This document shows, piece after piece, positions 1 through 7,417 of a DNA stretch of 12,538 nt (position 1 is its first letter; each line of letters begins with the position of its first letter). The position numbers and the translations under genes were made by a program. Origin of the DNA: Salinisphaeraceae bacterium UBA4764 (lineage in GTDB: Bacteria; Pseudomonadota; Gammaproteobacteria; Nevskiales; Salinisphaeraceae); assembly GCA_002403445.1 (NCBI GenBank), contig DHHU01000067.1, forward strand, positions 7,647-20,184, given 5' to 3'. The notes under the pieces were generated by a model. That model had not been told where the DNA came from. It saw nothing but the letters and a program-made list of their open reading frames with translations, and searched no databases.

Positions 1-1029
1 CCGACGCCACTCAGTGGCGGCTTTGCGATTGCGGCGAGTCTCGTGGTTATTCTGCCGATCCGGGTGCCGGGTCGTGAAACCCTCGGTTTACTGGTGGGTA
101 TTGTGATCTTGTTGCTCCTCGGTGCCCGGGATGACCGGAGGCATGTGCCGCCGGTGGTTCGTTTGCTCTGCCAGTTTGTTTCGGTTGCCTTGGGTATGGT
201 GGCCATCGGCGGCGTTGACGTATCAAGGGTCGGACCATTGTTCGGCGGTGTTAATCCTGAGCTGGGCGCATTCTCGTTTGTGCTGACTGTATTCGGCACC
301 CTGACCCTGATCAACGCCATCAATATGATCGACGGCATCGATGGTCTGGCGGCCGGATTCGGTTTGCTGGTGATGTGTGCGCTGCTGGGCGAATCCCTCA
401 CAGCCTCGCCGACCCAGATCGCGTTTTTGAGCGTCATCATCGGCGCTATCGGCGGGTTTTTGCTGTTCAACATGCATCTGCCTTGGCAAGCGCGTGCCCG
501 CAGTTTTCTGGGTGATGCCGGCAGTCTGATGCTGGGGTTTGTCGTCAGCTGGTTCTTGATCCATAACTCTCAGGGGGCGAGCGCCAGTATTGCCCCGATT
601 ACGGCAGTCTGGTTTGTGGGCCTGCCGCTGGCTGACTTGTGCTGCGTCATGGCCATGCGGCTGAGCCGCGGCCGCAGCCCCCTCAGAGGGGATCGCCAGC
701 ATTTTCATCATCTGCTGCTGCGCAGTGGTTGCACAGCGGGACAGACATGCGTTGTCTGGCTGTGCTGCGCCGGTTGCTTCATGGGCATCGGCGCCTTGAT
801 GCAATCTTTCGGGGTGCCGATCTGGCAGCGATTGGTCGGTGCCCTGGCTGCGCTCACGGTCTACGCGTTGTGGATCCGGTGGGCCTGGCGCCGGCTCGCT
901 GCACGTGTCTTGCGAAACCGATCAACGGACAGGCTTCGCGCGCGAGGTCGACACCGTGCTGGGGCGCAAGCCAAAGTCTCCGCGCCGGCGACCCGTCATC
1001 GGGTAAAACGCCGAACGGACAGTCCGTAG
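1..1029 (+). CDS. wecA: WecA-like undecaprenyl-phosphate sugar-1-phosphate transferase (5' truncated by window edge)
   Basis: Integral membrane enzyme of the MraY/WecA (glycosyltransferase 4) family. WecA moves N-acetylglucosamine-1-phosphate from UDP-GlcNAc onto undecaprenyl phosphate, the first step of O-antigen or common-antigen synthesis. The frame is open from base 1 and the reading before the first possible start (TPLSGG, then a hydrophobic helix) already matches the family N-terminal region, so the true start lies upstream. Family landmarks occur in order: the Asp-Asp pair (130-135), the NAINMIDGIDG loop (313-345), the LGDAGS loop (about 508-525) and the cytoplasmic DRQHFHH histidine motif (691-711). 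Many hydrophobic segments lie between them. The protein ends in a strongly basic tail (about the last 45 residues, rich in Arg) that looks cytoplasmic and less conserved. The family is certain. The exact sugar substrate is inferred, so a related initiating transferase such as WbpL is possible. Confidence 0.85.
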   Translation, partial: PTPLSGGFAIAASLVVILPIRVPGRETLGLLVGIVILLLLGARDDRRHVPPVVRLLCQFVSVALGMVAIGGVDVSRVGPLFGGVNPELGAFSFVLTVFGTLTLINAINMIDGIDGLAAGFGLLVMCALLGESLTASPTQIAFLSVIIGAIGGFLLFNMHLPWQARARSFLGDAGSLMLGFVVSWFLIHNSQGASASIAPITAVWFVGLPLADLCCVMAMRLSRGRSPLRGDRQHFHHLLLRSGCTAGQTCVVWLCCAGCFMGIGALMQSFGVPIWQRLVGALAALTVYALWIRWAWRRLAARVLRNRSTDRLRARGRHRAGAQAKVSAPATRHRVKRRTDSP

Positions 1030-1184
1030 GCCGGGGCTCTGCGGTAGGGGTCATGTTTTGTGTCGACACGTCAGTAGACAACCGTCCACAAGCCGAAGGC
1101 ACATGAAGTATTGAACCCATCCGGTTGGAATGCCGGGCGGTCACCACAACAATAGCTATATTAGTTTACTGCGCGGTAATTGTT
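1030..1184 (+). other. Intergenic gap between wecA and the FrnE-like gene
   Basis: No coding signal is seen here. The stretch holds a perfect 10-bp palindrome GTGTCGACAC (1060-1069). It also holds an A/T-rich part near 1151-1184 with TATATT (1157-1162), which resembles a -10 box but has no convincing -35 box 16-18 bases upstream. No hairpin followed by a T-run is seen after wecA. Confidence 0.4.
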
Positions 1185-1841
1185 ATGCGCCTGACTGTGG
1201 ATCTGGTTTCCGACGTGGTCTGCCCATGGTGCGCCATTGGGGATGCCTATTTACAACAAGCCCGCGAACAGCTCGCGGACGAAATGACCATCAATGTGGT
1301 TTGGCATCCCTTCGTGCTCAACCCGGACGTGCCCCCTGAGGGCCGCGACATGGTTTCACATCTGGCGGCCAAGTATGGCAAGTCGGCCGAGGAAGTGCGC
1401 GAGTCGCAGCAGCAGATTATCGAGACCGCGCATCGTGCCGGGCTGAACTTCGAGCGTGCGGCCGAACGCCGCTCGTGGAACACCTTCGATACCCATCGAG
1501 TCTTGGCCTATGCCAAGGAAAACGACTGTTATGAACCCTTCAAACGGGCGTTATTCGAGGCCTATTTCGGTCGCGCCGAAAACCCCACCGATCCAGCGGT
1601 ACTGGGCCGTATTGGCCGTACGTTGGGGTTGGACGATGACGCGATTCAGGCCGTGCTGGCAAGCGACGATTACGCTGAAACCGTCCGGGCTGATATCGAA
1701 GGCTTTCAAAAAGCCGGGGTGACCGCCGTGCCGGGATTTGTAGTCGATAAGCGTTATCTGATCAGCGGCGCCCAGCCGCCGGATGCGCTGGTGGACGCGT
1801 TTCGACGCATCGCCGCCGAGTCGCAACCTGCGGAAGCTTGA
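1185..1841 (+). CDS. FrnE/DsbA-like thioredoxin-fold oxidoreductase
   Basis: A 218-residue protein of the DsbA/FrnE family (related to 2-hydroxychromene-2-carboxylate isomerases and kappa-class glutathione transferases). These are thioredoxin folds with an inserted helical domain, acting as cytoplasmic disulfide oxidoreductases or isomerases. Seen: a CPWC redox motif at residues 13-16 right after the first strand, the family stretch VLNPDVPPEG (about 44-53), an NTFDTHRVLAYA segment (about 99-110) of the helical insert, and VPGFVV with the expected cis-Pro near residue 183. There is no signal peptide, so a cytoplasmic site is likely. The ATG at 1185 is chosen because the fold begins there (MRLTVDLVSDVVCPWC). 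A TTG at 1125 would add 20 unrelated residues. No Shine-Dalgarno sequence precedes 1185. The gene overlaps the next one by four bases. The family call is firm, but the natural substrate is unknown. Confidence 0.85.
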   Translation: MRLTVDLVSDVVCPWCAIGDAYLQQAREQLADEMTINVVWHPFVLNPDVPPEGRDMVSHLAAKYGKSAEEVRESQQQIIETAHRAGLNFERAAERRSWNTFDTHRVLAYAKENDCYEPFKRALFEAYFGRAENPTDPAVLGRIGRTLGLDDDAIQAVLASDDYAETVRADIEGFQKAGVTAVPGFVVDKRYLISGAQPPDALVDAFRRIAAESQPAEA

Positions 1842-2233
1842 GCGAAGGGTTGATTCCCGATTACAACCTCGTCTTCGTCTATGGCACGTTGCGGCCTGGC
1901 GGCCGGAATCATGACCTGTTGGCAACAGCCACCCATTGCGGAACATGCAGATCGTCGCCGCGCTATATACTCTATGATACTGGCCCATACCCGGCGGCGG
2001 TTGAGCATGGCACGACGCGTCTTAAGGGTGATGTGTTTTTAATTGATGACGCAACCCTCGCAAAACTCGACTTGCTCGAGAACGTGCCGGTCGACTATCA
2101 GCGCACCCGAATCGAAACCGAGCACGGATTGACGTGGCTGTATTTATGGCAGCGGGTAATAAAGGGCGACTGGCCGTGTATCAGCGACGGCGATTGGAAC
2201 CGCTATTGCCGCGATCTGAACCGCATCGGATGA
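1838..2233 (+). CDS. YtfP-like gamma-glutamylcyclotransferase-fold protein
   Basis: A 131-residue protein of the gamma-glutamylcyclotransferase/AIG2-like fold, closest in layout to E. coli YtfP. Seen: VFVYGTLRPGG near the N-terminus (YGTLR at residues 15-19, the ligand-binding loop), GPYPAAV (about 49-55), a GDVFLID strand (about 64-70), LDLLENVPVDYQR (about 77-89) with Glu81 in the place of the family's conserved acid, and a C-terminal ISDGDW block like the ESGDW of YtfP. Known members cyclise gamma-glutamyl groups to 5-oxoproline, but many YtfP-type proteins have no shown activity, so the reaction here is an inference. The frame offers no ATG before the conserved strand. The TTG at 1838 overlaps the upstream stop codon (TTGA) and suggests translational coupling, and a TTG at 1850 is the alternative. 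The MFS gene starts 12 bases after its stop. Confidence 0.75.
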   Translation: MSEGLIPDYNLVFVYGTLRPGGRNHDLLATATHCGTCRSSPRYILYDTGPYPAAVEHGTTRLKGDVFLIDDATLAKLDLLENVPVDYQRTRIETEHGLTWLYLWQRVIKGDWPCISDGDWNRYCRDLNRIG

Positions 2234-2245
2234 ACAAAACACGTT

Positions 2246-3580
2246 ATGACTGAGACGACCCAGGATCCGTCCACGCCCCCCAAGGGGCCGGCCCGCGATC
2301 TTTACGATTTAGTGACCGGCGATGAAAATGCGCGGGTGTGCCGGGACATTCCCGAATCCGCGTGTCGCGCCCAACCGCTGAATTTTTTCATCCACCTGAT
2401 CGCTCTATTCGGCAACAAAACCGGGGATCTGCTGGCCAGTCCCAAACTGGTGTTGCCCTGGCTGATCAGCGCCATCGGCGGCCCGGTGTGGATTATCGGG
2501 TTGCTGGTGCCGTTGCGTGAGTCGCTGGCTTTGTTGCCGCAACTGGCCGTGGCCGGCTGGATTCGCCGCACCCCGCGCCGTAAGGGCTTCTGGGCATTCG
2601 GAGCCCTGGCGCAAGGTGTCTCGGTTCTGCTGATGATTGCAGCGGCCGTACTGTTGCCTGCCCTGGCGGCTGGAATCGCGATTCTGGTCCTGCTGGCGGG
2701 GTTTTCACTGGCGCGCGGGGTCTGTTCGGCGGCCTACAAGGATGTTCTGGGTAAAACCATTACGAAGAACCGACGTGGCACGTTGTCGGGGATTGCCGCC
2801 AGCACGGCCGGAGCGGCAGCTATCGGGGTGGCCGTTGGCCTCTGGTTATGGCCTGGCGCCAACGCCCGGCTAGTGCCCATTGTGAGCCTTCTGGCGGTGG
2901 CCGGCGGTCTCTGGTTGATGGCCGCTGCGGTGTTTTCGCGGCTCACCGAAGTCGCCGGTGCGACGGAGGGCGGCGGTAACGCGCTGGGCACCGCCTGGCG
3001 CAGTTTATCACTGGTCTGGCACAAGCCGGGGCTGGCGCGTTTCATTACGGTGCGTGGGCTGTTGATCGCCAGCGCGCTTGCTGCGCCGTATTACGCGACA
3101 CTGGCGCACGGCAGTTCAAGCCGAATGACGGCGCTGGCCCTTTTGCTGGGCTTGAGTGGTGTGGCCTCGCTTGTGTTTGCCCCGCTCTGGGGTCGTTTTT
3201 CCGATCGCTCGTCGCGACACGTCATGGCTGTAGCAGGGGCAGGCGTGGCGCTGATTAACATTTTGATCGCGATCTGCGCCTGGCTTCACGCCAGTGCACT
3301 GCTGGGCGTCTGGCCCTATGCCATCGGGTTTTTCTTGCTTTCCGGGCTGCATGACGGCGTGCGTCTGGGGCGCAAGACCTGGCTTACCGATTTCGGCGAC
3401 GCCGATAATCGGGCCCAGCTCACGGCCGTGACCAACACTTTGATCGGCGTGATTCTGCTTGCCGGCGGCGGCTTTATTGCGTTTGTTGCCACGGCTGGCG
3501 CCAGTGTGGCCATCGCCGTGTTGGCGGTTCCGGCACTGGCGGCAGCGATTCTGGCGCCGGGCTTGCCCGCAGTGGAATAA
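2246..3580 (+). CDS. Major facilitator superfamily transporter
   Basis: A 444-residue inner-membrane carrier. About 45 polar residues precede the first membrane segment, followed by what reads as about 12 hydrophobic segments divided by a charged central loop near residues 230-262. MFS-type loop signals are present: an Arg-rich loop GWIRRTPRRKG (104-114) after an early helix and GRFSDRSSR (316-324) in the second half, which is the classic G-x-x-x-D-R-x-x-R motif A. The extreme C-terminus is a run of Ala/Val-rich helix. Nothing in the sequence tells the substrate or direction of transport. The gene starts with ATG 12 bases after the YtfP-like gene and is probably cotranscribed with it and the FrnE-like gene. 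It converges on maf with 19 bases between the stop codons, and I see no terminator hairpin there. The family is secure, the function unknown. Confidence 0.8.
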   Translation: MTETTQDPSTPPKGPARDLYDLVTGDENARVCRDIPESACRAQPLNFFIHLIALFGNKTGDLLASPKLVLPWLISAIGGPVWIIGLLVPLRESLALLPQLAVAGWIRRTPRRKGFWAFGALAQGVSVLLMIAAAVLLPALAAGIAILVLLAGFSLARGVCSAAYKDVLGKTITKNRRGTLSGIAASTAGAAAIGVAVGLWLWPGANARLVPIVSLLAVAGGLWLMAAAVFSRLTEVAGATEGGGNALGTAWRSLSLVWHKPGLARFITVRGLLIASALAAPYYATLAHGSSSRMTALALLLGLSGVASLVFAPLWGRFSDRSSRHVMAVAGAGVALINILIAICAWLHASALLGVWPYAIGFFLLSGLHDGVRLGRKTWLTDFGDADNRAQLTAVTNTLIGVILLAGGGFIAFVATAGASVAIAVLAVPALAAAILAPGLPAVE

Positions 3581-3599
3581 GCTTGAATTGCTGGGCGGC

Positions 3600-4205
3600 T
3601 TACGCCGTATGGGCCCCGAGGCCCGCGGCTTGTAACAGCTGCCACGTCTGGCAGCAGTCCAGCCCCGCCACGGCCGAGCCGGTACCGCTCAAGTGTTCAA
3701 CGAATACGCCGCCACGACCCTGGATGGCATAACCGCCAGCTTTGTCGACGGGCTCGCCACTTGCCCAATAGGCAGAAATTTCATCGGCCGGAATGGCGCG
3801 CATCGCGACCACACTGGTAACCATGCGCTCGTGGCAGTGGCCGTCGATGTCGATGAGGGCCATGGCGGTTCGAACGTAGTGTCGGTCACCCGCCAGACGC
3901 GCCAGCATGCTCTGGCCGTCATTGGCGTCGCGCGGTTTGCCCATAATCTTGCCGTTATGCTCGACCAGCGTGTCGGCGCCCAGCACGACGCGACCCGGAT
4001 TTTGCTCGTGAACCGCTGCGGCTTTGTGGCGCGCCAGACGCCGACACAGTTCCACGCCATTTTCACTGGGATGGGCCGACTCGTCGAGTTGGGCCGGCTG
4101 GCGTTCATAGACCACGCCCATCTGCTCGAGAATCGCGCCCCGGCGCGGCGAGGCCGACGCCAGAATCAGTATCGGCTGCGGGTCGGTCGCCGGCTCAAGG
4201 CCCAT
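3600..4205 (-). CDS. maf: Maf-family dTTP/UTP pyrophosphatase, YhdE type
   Basis: A 201-residue cytoplasmic house-cleaning enzyme. YhdE-type Maf proteins hydrolyse dTTP, UTP and modified relatives to the monophosphate and pyrophosphate. Seen: LASASPRR (15-22, phosphate-binding arginines), DES (41-43), RLARHKAAA (57-64), GADTLV with catalytic Asp78, GKPRD (89-93), DKAGGYAIQGRGG (154-166) with Gln162. The GADT, DKAG and IQGRGG signatures fit YhdE rather than YceF (7-methyl-GTP type), whose counterparts read GSDQ and CAGSFKSEG. One oddity: the usual GLPL near the end reads GLDCC (181-185), replacing the proline. The ATG touches the stop codon of pykA (TGA then ATG with no gap), so the gene is almost certainly translated from the pykA transcript, and no separate ribosome-binding site is evident. 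The family call is strong, and the YhdE subtype is fairly strong. Confidence 0.92.
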   Translation of the reverse strand: MGLEPATDPQPILILASASPRRGAILEQMGVVYERQPAQLDESAHPSENGVELCRRLARHKAAAVHEQNPGRVVLGADTLVEHNGKIMGKPRDANDGQSMLARLAGDRHYVRTAMALIDIDGHCHERMVTSVVAMRAIPADEISAYWASGEPVDKAGGYAIQGRGGVFVEHLSGTGSAVAGLDCCQTWQLLQAAGLGAHTA

Positions 4206-5624
4206 TCAGGCGGTGACGATCTTCATGGCATTGGTGCCGCCGGGGCCATTGAAATCGCCCTTGGTGACCAGCGCCCGGTGGCCGGTTTGGATGGATTCGA
4301 GTTGACGCAGATGCGCCAGGGCTTCGTTGACCGGCGTCAAGCCCTCGAGCACGCTGGGTTTGAAGTGCACCGGGAATACGTTACGGCACAGGGTGAGGTA
4401 GCGTTCGGTTGCCGGGGATTGCGTCAAGGCGTAAATCGGGATGTGTGAATCCTGACGCGACATCAGCATGGCGGTGGCACCCGATTCGGTCAGGGCCACG
4501 ATGGCGTCGGCGTGCATGTGACGCGAGGTGTACATCGTGGCCATGGCGATGGCTTCGTCGATCTTTTGAAAATGCTTGTCGACCGAGCTTTCGGAGCGAC
4601 TGGTGGCCATCTGGCGCTCGGCGGCGGCGCAGATTTCGCCCATGGCGGTCACGGTGGCGACTGGATAGGCGCCAACCGCCGATTCGGCCGATAACATCAC
4701 GGCATCAGTGCCGTCGAGAGTGGCGTTGGCCACGTCCAGCACCTCGGCGCGGGTGGGCGTGGGGTTCTCGATCATCGACTCCATCATCTGGGTGGCGGTG
4801 ATAACCAGTCGATTCAACTCGCGACTGCGGGCGATGATGCGCTTCTGGACAGCGGGGAGTTCGGGATCGCCGATTTCAACGCCCAGATCCCCCCGGGCGA
4901 CCATGACCGCATCACTGGCTTCGATGATGTCGTCTAGACAGTCGAGTGCTTCCGCGCGCTCGATTTTGGCGCACAGACGCGCGGAACCGCCGGCTTGTTC
5001 AAGCAGTTCGCGGGCCTTGCGAATGTCGTCCCCGTTACGGACGAACGATACCGCCAGATAATCGGCCCCGATGTCGGCAGCGACGTCGATGTTGGCAATG
5101 TCCTGTTCAGTGAGGCCACCGGCAGACAGGCCGCCACCACGCAGGTTGACACCCTTGCGACCGGATAGTCGACCGCCCAGGTCCACGCGCGTGACGATCT
5201 GGGTCTCGGTAACTTCGGTCACCGTCAGTGAAATGGCGCCGTCGTTGACCAGGATGACACTGCCCGGTGTGACATCGGCCAGCAGGGGTTCGTAATACAG
5301 CGCCACACCGGCTTGATCACCGGCATCGGCAGCCTTTTGGGTGTCGAGCGTGAAGGTCTGGCCGGCTTCGAGGTCCACGGCGCCGTCGGCGAACGACTCG
5401 ATGCGGATCTTGGGGCCCTGAAGGTCAGCCAGAATGCCGACCGGACGCCCCTGTGCATCAGCGGCCTTGCGCACGCGCTCGACGCGCCCGCGGTGTTCCT
5501 CGGCATCGCCGTGTGAAAAATTGATGCGGACGCAATTCACGCCCGCCTGAATCAGTTGGGGGAGGACGGTCTCGTTATCGCAAGCGGGACCGAGCGTAGC
5601 GAGGATCTTGGTTTTTCTAAACAT
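4206..5624 (-). CDS. pykA: Pyruvate kinase, PykA type
   Basis: Cytoplasmic glycolytic enzyme converting phosphoenolpyruvate and ADP to pyruvate and ATP. It has 472 residues counted from the ATG at 5624 (MFRKTKILATLGPA). A GTG at 5642 would add six residues with no family counterpart. Seen: NFSHG (35-39), the B-domain (about 68-165), LGGRLSGRKGVNLRGGGLSAGGLTEQD (about 149-175), CAKIERAEA with catalytic Lys220, MVARGDLGVEIGDPE (241-255), the TATQMMESMIENPTPTRAEV block (277-296), DGTDAVMLSAESA (304-316), and a C-terminal domain ending GGTNAMKIVTA. The GGGLSA and VEIGDPEL wording is that of gammaproteobacterial PykA rather than PykF. No clear Shine-Dalgarno sequence precedes 5624. About 60 bases separate the groEL terminator from the start, so its promoter must lie in that short A/T-rich stretch. 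A TACATT box there is only a weak candidate. maf follows directly. Confidence 0.96.
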   Translation of the reverse strand: MFRKTKILATLGPACDNETVLPQLIQAGVNCVRINFSHGDAEEHRGRVERVRKAADAQGRPVGILADLQGPKIRIESFADGAVDLEAGQTFTLDTQKAADAGDQAGVALYYEPLLADVTPGSVILVNDGAISLTVTEVTETQIVTRVDLGGRLSGRKGVNLRGGGLSAGGLTEQDIANIDVAADIGADYLAVSFVRNGDDIRKARELLEQAGGSARLCAKIERAEALDCLDDIIEASDAVMVARGDLGVEIGDPELPAVQKRIIARSRELNRLVITATQMMESMIENPTPTRAEVLDVANATLDGTDAVMLSAESAVGAYPVATVTAMGEICAAAERQMATSRSESSVDKHFQKIDEAIAMATMYTSRHMHADAIVALTESGATAMLMSRQDSHIPIYALTQSPATERYLTLCRNVFPVHFKPSVLEGLTPVNEALAHLRQLESIQTGHRALVTKGDFNGPGGTNAMKIVTA

Positions 5625-5684
5625 GACGGCGGACAATACCACAGTGCTAATGTACGAAAGATTAAAAATGACGCTTAAAAAACG

Positions 5685-5712
5685 AAAAAGCCCCGCCGAA
5701 GCGGGGCTTTTT
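5685..5712 (-). terminator. Rho-independent terminator of groES-groEL (UUCG loop)
   Basis: A perfect 7-bp GC stem (5690-5696 with 5701-5707) closes on a four-base loop that reads TTCG on the minus strand, the very stable C(UUCG)G tetraloop. Five A/T pairs extend the stem. On the minus strand the hairpin is followed by TTTTT, CG and then six more T residues (down to 5677). It lies 42 bases after the groEL stop codon and just upstream of pykA, so it separates the two units. Confidence 0.93.
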
Positions 5713-5753
5713 CTGGCGTCACACGGATGGGTGTGATGGGCCGGCAGGATGGC

Positions 5754-7409
5754 TTACATCATGCCGCCCATACCTCCCATGCCGCCCATGCCGCCCATGC
5801 CGGCGTCGCCGCCGCCGCTGTCATCCTTGTCTTCCGGGATGTCAGCCACGGCTGCTTCGGTCGTCAGCATCAGGCTGGTGATGGAGGCTGCGTTTTGCAG
5901 TGCGGTACGGCTGACCTTGGTCGGGTCGAGCACACCCATCTCGACCATGTCGCCATATTCGCCGGTAGCGGCGTTGTAGCCGTAGTTGCCTTCGTGGGCG
6001 TGCACCTCGTTGACCACAACGGACGGCTCGGCGCCGCTGTTGTAGATGATCTGGCGCAGCGGCTCTTCAATGGCACGCCGCAACAGACGGATGCCGGCTT
6101 CCTGGTCTTCGTTGTCGCCCTTGACTTTTTCGATAGCCGACAGAGTGCGAAGCAGGGATACGCCGCCGCCCGGCACAATGCCTTCTTCGACCGCCGCACG
6201 AGTGGCGTGCAGGGCGTCTTCGACGCGGGCCTTTTTCTCCTTCATTTCGACTTCGGTGGCTGCCCCGACCTTGATCAGGCCAACGCCGCCGGCCAGCTTG
6301 GCCACGCGTTCCTGCAGCTTTTCTTTGTCGTAATCGGAGGAGGACTCTTCGATCTGAGTCCGAATCTGATTGATTCGGGCCTCGATGTCCTTGTTCTGGC
6401 CCTTGCCGTTGATGACGGTCGTGTTTTCCTTAGTGATCTGGACCTTATTGGCTTCACCCAAATGCTCGAGATCGGTGTTCTCGAGGCTCATGCCGAGATC
6501 CTGCGACACCACCGTGCCGCCGGTGAGTACCGCCATGTCTTCGAGCATGGCCTTGCGCCGATCACCAAAGCCGGGCGCTTTGACGGCCGCGACCTTGACG
6601 ATGCCGCGCAGGTTGTTGACCACCAGCGTGGCTAGGGCTTCGCCCTCGACTTCCTCGGCCACGATCAACAGCGGTCGGTTCTGCTTGGCGACATTTTCCA
6701 GCAGCGGCAGCATGTCGCGGATGTTCGAGACTTTCTGGTCATGCAGCAGAATGTAGGGGTTGTCCAGCTCTGCCTGCATGGTCTGGTTGTCGGTCACGAA
6801 GTAGGGCGACAGATAGCCGCGATCGAACTGCATGCCTTCGACAACGTCAAGTTCGTTGTAAAGGCTCGAGCCTTCTTCAACCGTGATTACACCTTCTTTA
6901 CCGACTTTGTCCATGGCGTCGGCAATGATCTGGCCGACATCGGCGTCGGAGTTCGCCGAGATCGTGCCGACCTGGGCGATCGACTTCTGGTCATTGCACG
7001 GCTTGGACAGCTTGGCGAGTTCTTCGACTGCGGCGTCCACGCCCTTGTCGATGCCGCGCTTGAGATCCATCGGGTTCATACCCGCGGAAACGGCCTTGAT
7101 GCCTTCACGCACGATCGCCTGGGCGAGTACCGTAGCCGTGGTGGTGCCGTCGCCGGCGACGTCGGACGTTTTCGAGGCCACTTCCTTGACCATCTGGACG
7201 CCCATGTTCTCGAACTTATCTTCAAGCTCGAGTTCTTTGGCGACCGAAACACCGTCCTTGGTGACGGTTGGGGCGCCAAAACTTTTGTCGATGACCACGT
7301 TGCGACCCTTGGGGCCGAGCGTGACCTTTACTGCGTTGGCGAGCGTATTGACGCCGTTGACTAGCCGAGAACGGGCATCATCCCCGAAACGTACTTCCTT
7401 ACCAGCCAT
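5754..7409 (-). CDS. groEL: Chaperonin GroEL (Hsp60, 60 kDa subunit)
   Basis: A 551-residue subunit of the cytoplasmic 14-mer folding chamber that works with GroES and ATP. All key positions carry the E. coli residues at the same numbers: Asp52, Asp87 in the ATP-site motif GDGTTT (86-91), Asp398 for hydrolysis, Tyr199, Tyr203 and Phe204 (RGYLSPYF) plus Leu234 and Leu237 in the apical substrate-binding face, and Cys138. The C-terminus is the usual flexible Gly-Gly-Met tail (GMGGMGGMGGMGGMM). The ATG at 7409 has AAGGGT eight bases upstream. The stop of groES lies 52 bases before it, so the two form one operon, ended by the UUCG terminator. Nothing suggests a divergent paralogue: this reads as the main housekeeping GroEL. 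Confidence 0.99.
   Translation of the reverse strand: MAGKEVRFGDDARSRLVNGVNTLANAVKVTLGPKGRNVVIDKSFGAPTVTKDGVSVAKELELEDKFENMGVQMVKEVASKTSDVAGDGTTTATVLAQAIVREGIKAVSAGMNPMDLKRGIDKGVDAAVEELAKLSKPCNDQKSIAQVGTISANSDADVGQIIADAMDKVGKEGVITVEEGSSLYNELDVVEGMQFDRGYLSPYFVTDNQTMQAELDNPYILLHDQKVSNIRDMLPLLENVAKQNRPLLIVAEEVEGEALATLVVNNLRGIVKVAAVKAPGFGDRRKAMLEDMAVLTGGTVVSQDLGMSLENTDLEHLGEANKVQITKENTTVINGKGQNKDIEARINQIRTQIEESSSDYDKEKLQERVAKLAGGVGLIKVGAATEVEMKEKKARVEDALHATRAAVEEGIVPGGGVSLLRTLSAIEKVKGDNEDQEAGIRLLRRAIEEPLRQIIYNSGAEPSVVVNEVHAHEGNYGYNAATGEYGDMVEMGVLDPTKVSRTALQNAASITSLMLTTEAAVADIPEDKDDSGGGDAGMGGMGGMGGMGGMM
5763..5798 (-). repeat. Four 9-bp tandem units encoding the GroEL Gly-Gly-Met tail
   Basis: The plus strand reads GCCGCCCAT three times plus one variant unit ACCTCCCAT (5772-5780), in phase with the codons for Gly-Gly-Met read backwards. 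This is the usual disordered GroEL tail. The near-identical units could allow slippage that changes tail length. Confidence 0.9.
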
Positions 7410-7417
7410 TGTTCATT

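Noticed and set aside
1060..1069. Perfect palindrome GTGTCGACAC after wecA
   Set aside because: Ten bases, no T-run, no promoter boxes around it. It is noted in the intergenic entry but not claimed as a site.
1125..1184. TTG start at 1125 for the FrnE-like protein
   Set aside because: It adds 20 residues before the conserved first strand with no family counterpart. The ATG at 1185 begins exactly where the fold does.
1787..1794. GCTGGTGG, the E. coli Chi octamer
   Set aside because: A single copy inside a coding region is expected by chance, and Chi sequence differs between lineages.
3581..3599. Possible shared terminator between the MFS gene and maf
   Set aside because: The 19 bases hold no inverted repeat or T-run on either strand.
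3693..4448. A 251-codon plus-strand open frame across maf and the end of pykA
   Set aside because: It spans two well-supported minus-strand genes and has no family features.
5642..5650. TTAGCACTG on the minus strand upstream of pykA, resembling half of a CIRCE element
   Set aside because: The second half (GAGTGCTAA nine bases on) is absent, and the site is in front of pykA, not groES.
5727..6635. A 302-codon plus-strand open frame antisense to groEL, rich in His and Ala at its start
   Set aside because: The His/Ala run is the reverse reading of the GroEL Gly-Gly-Met tail repeats, so this is a shadow of a certain gene.
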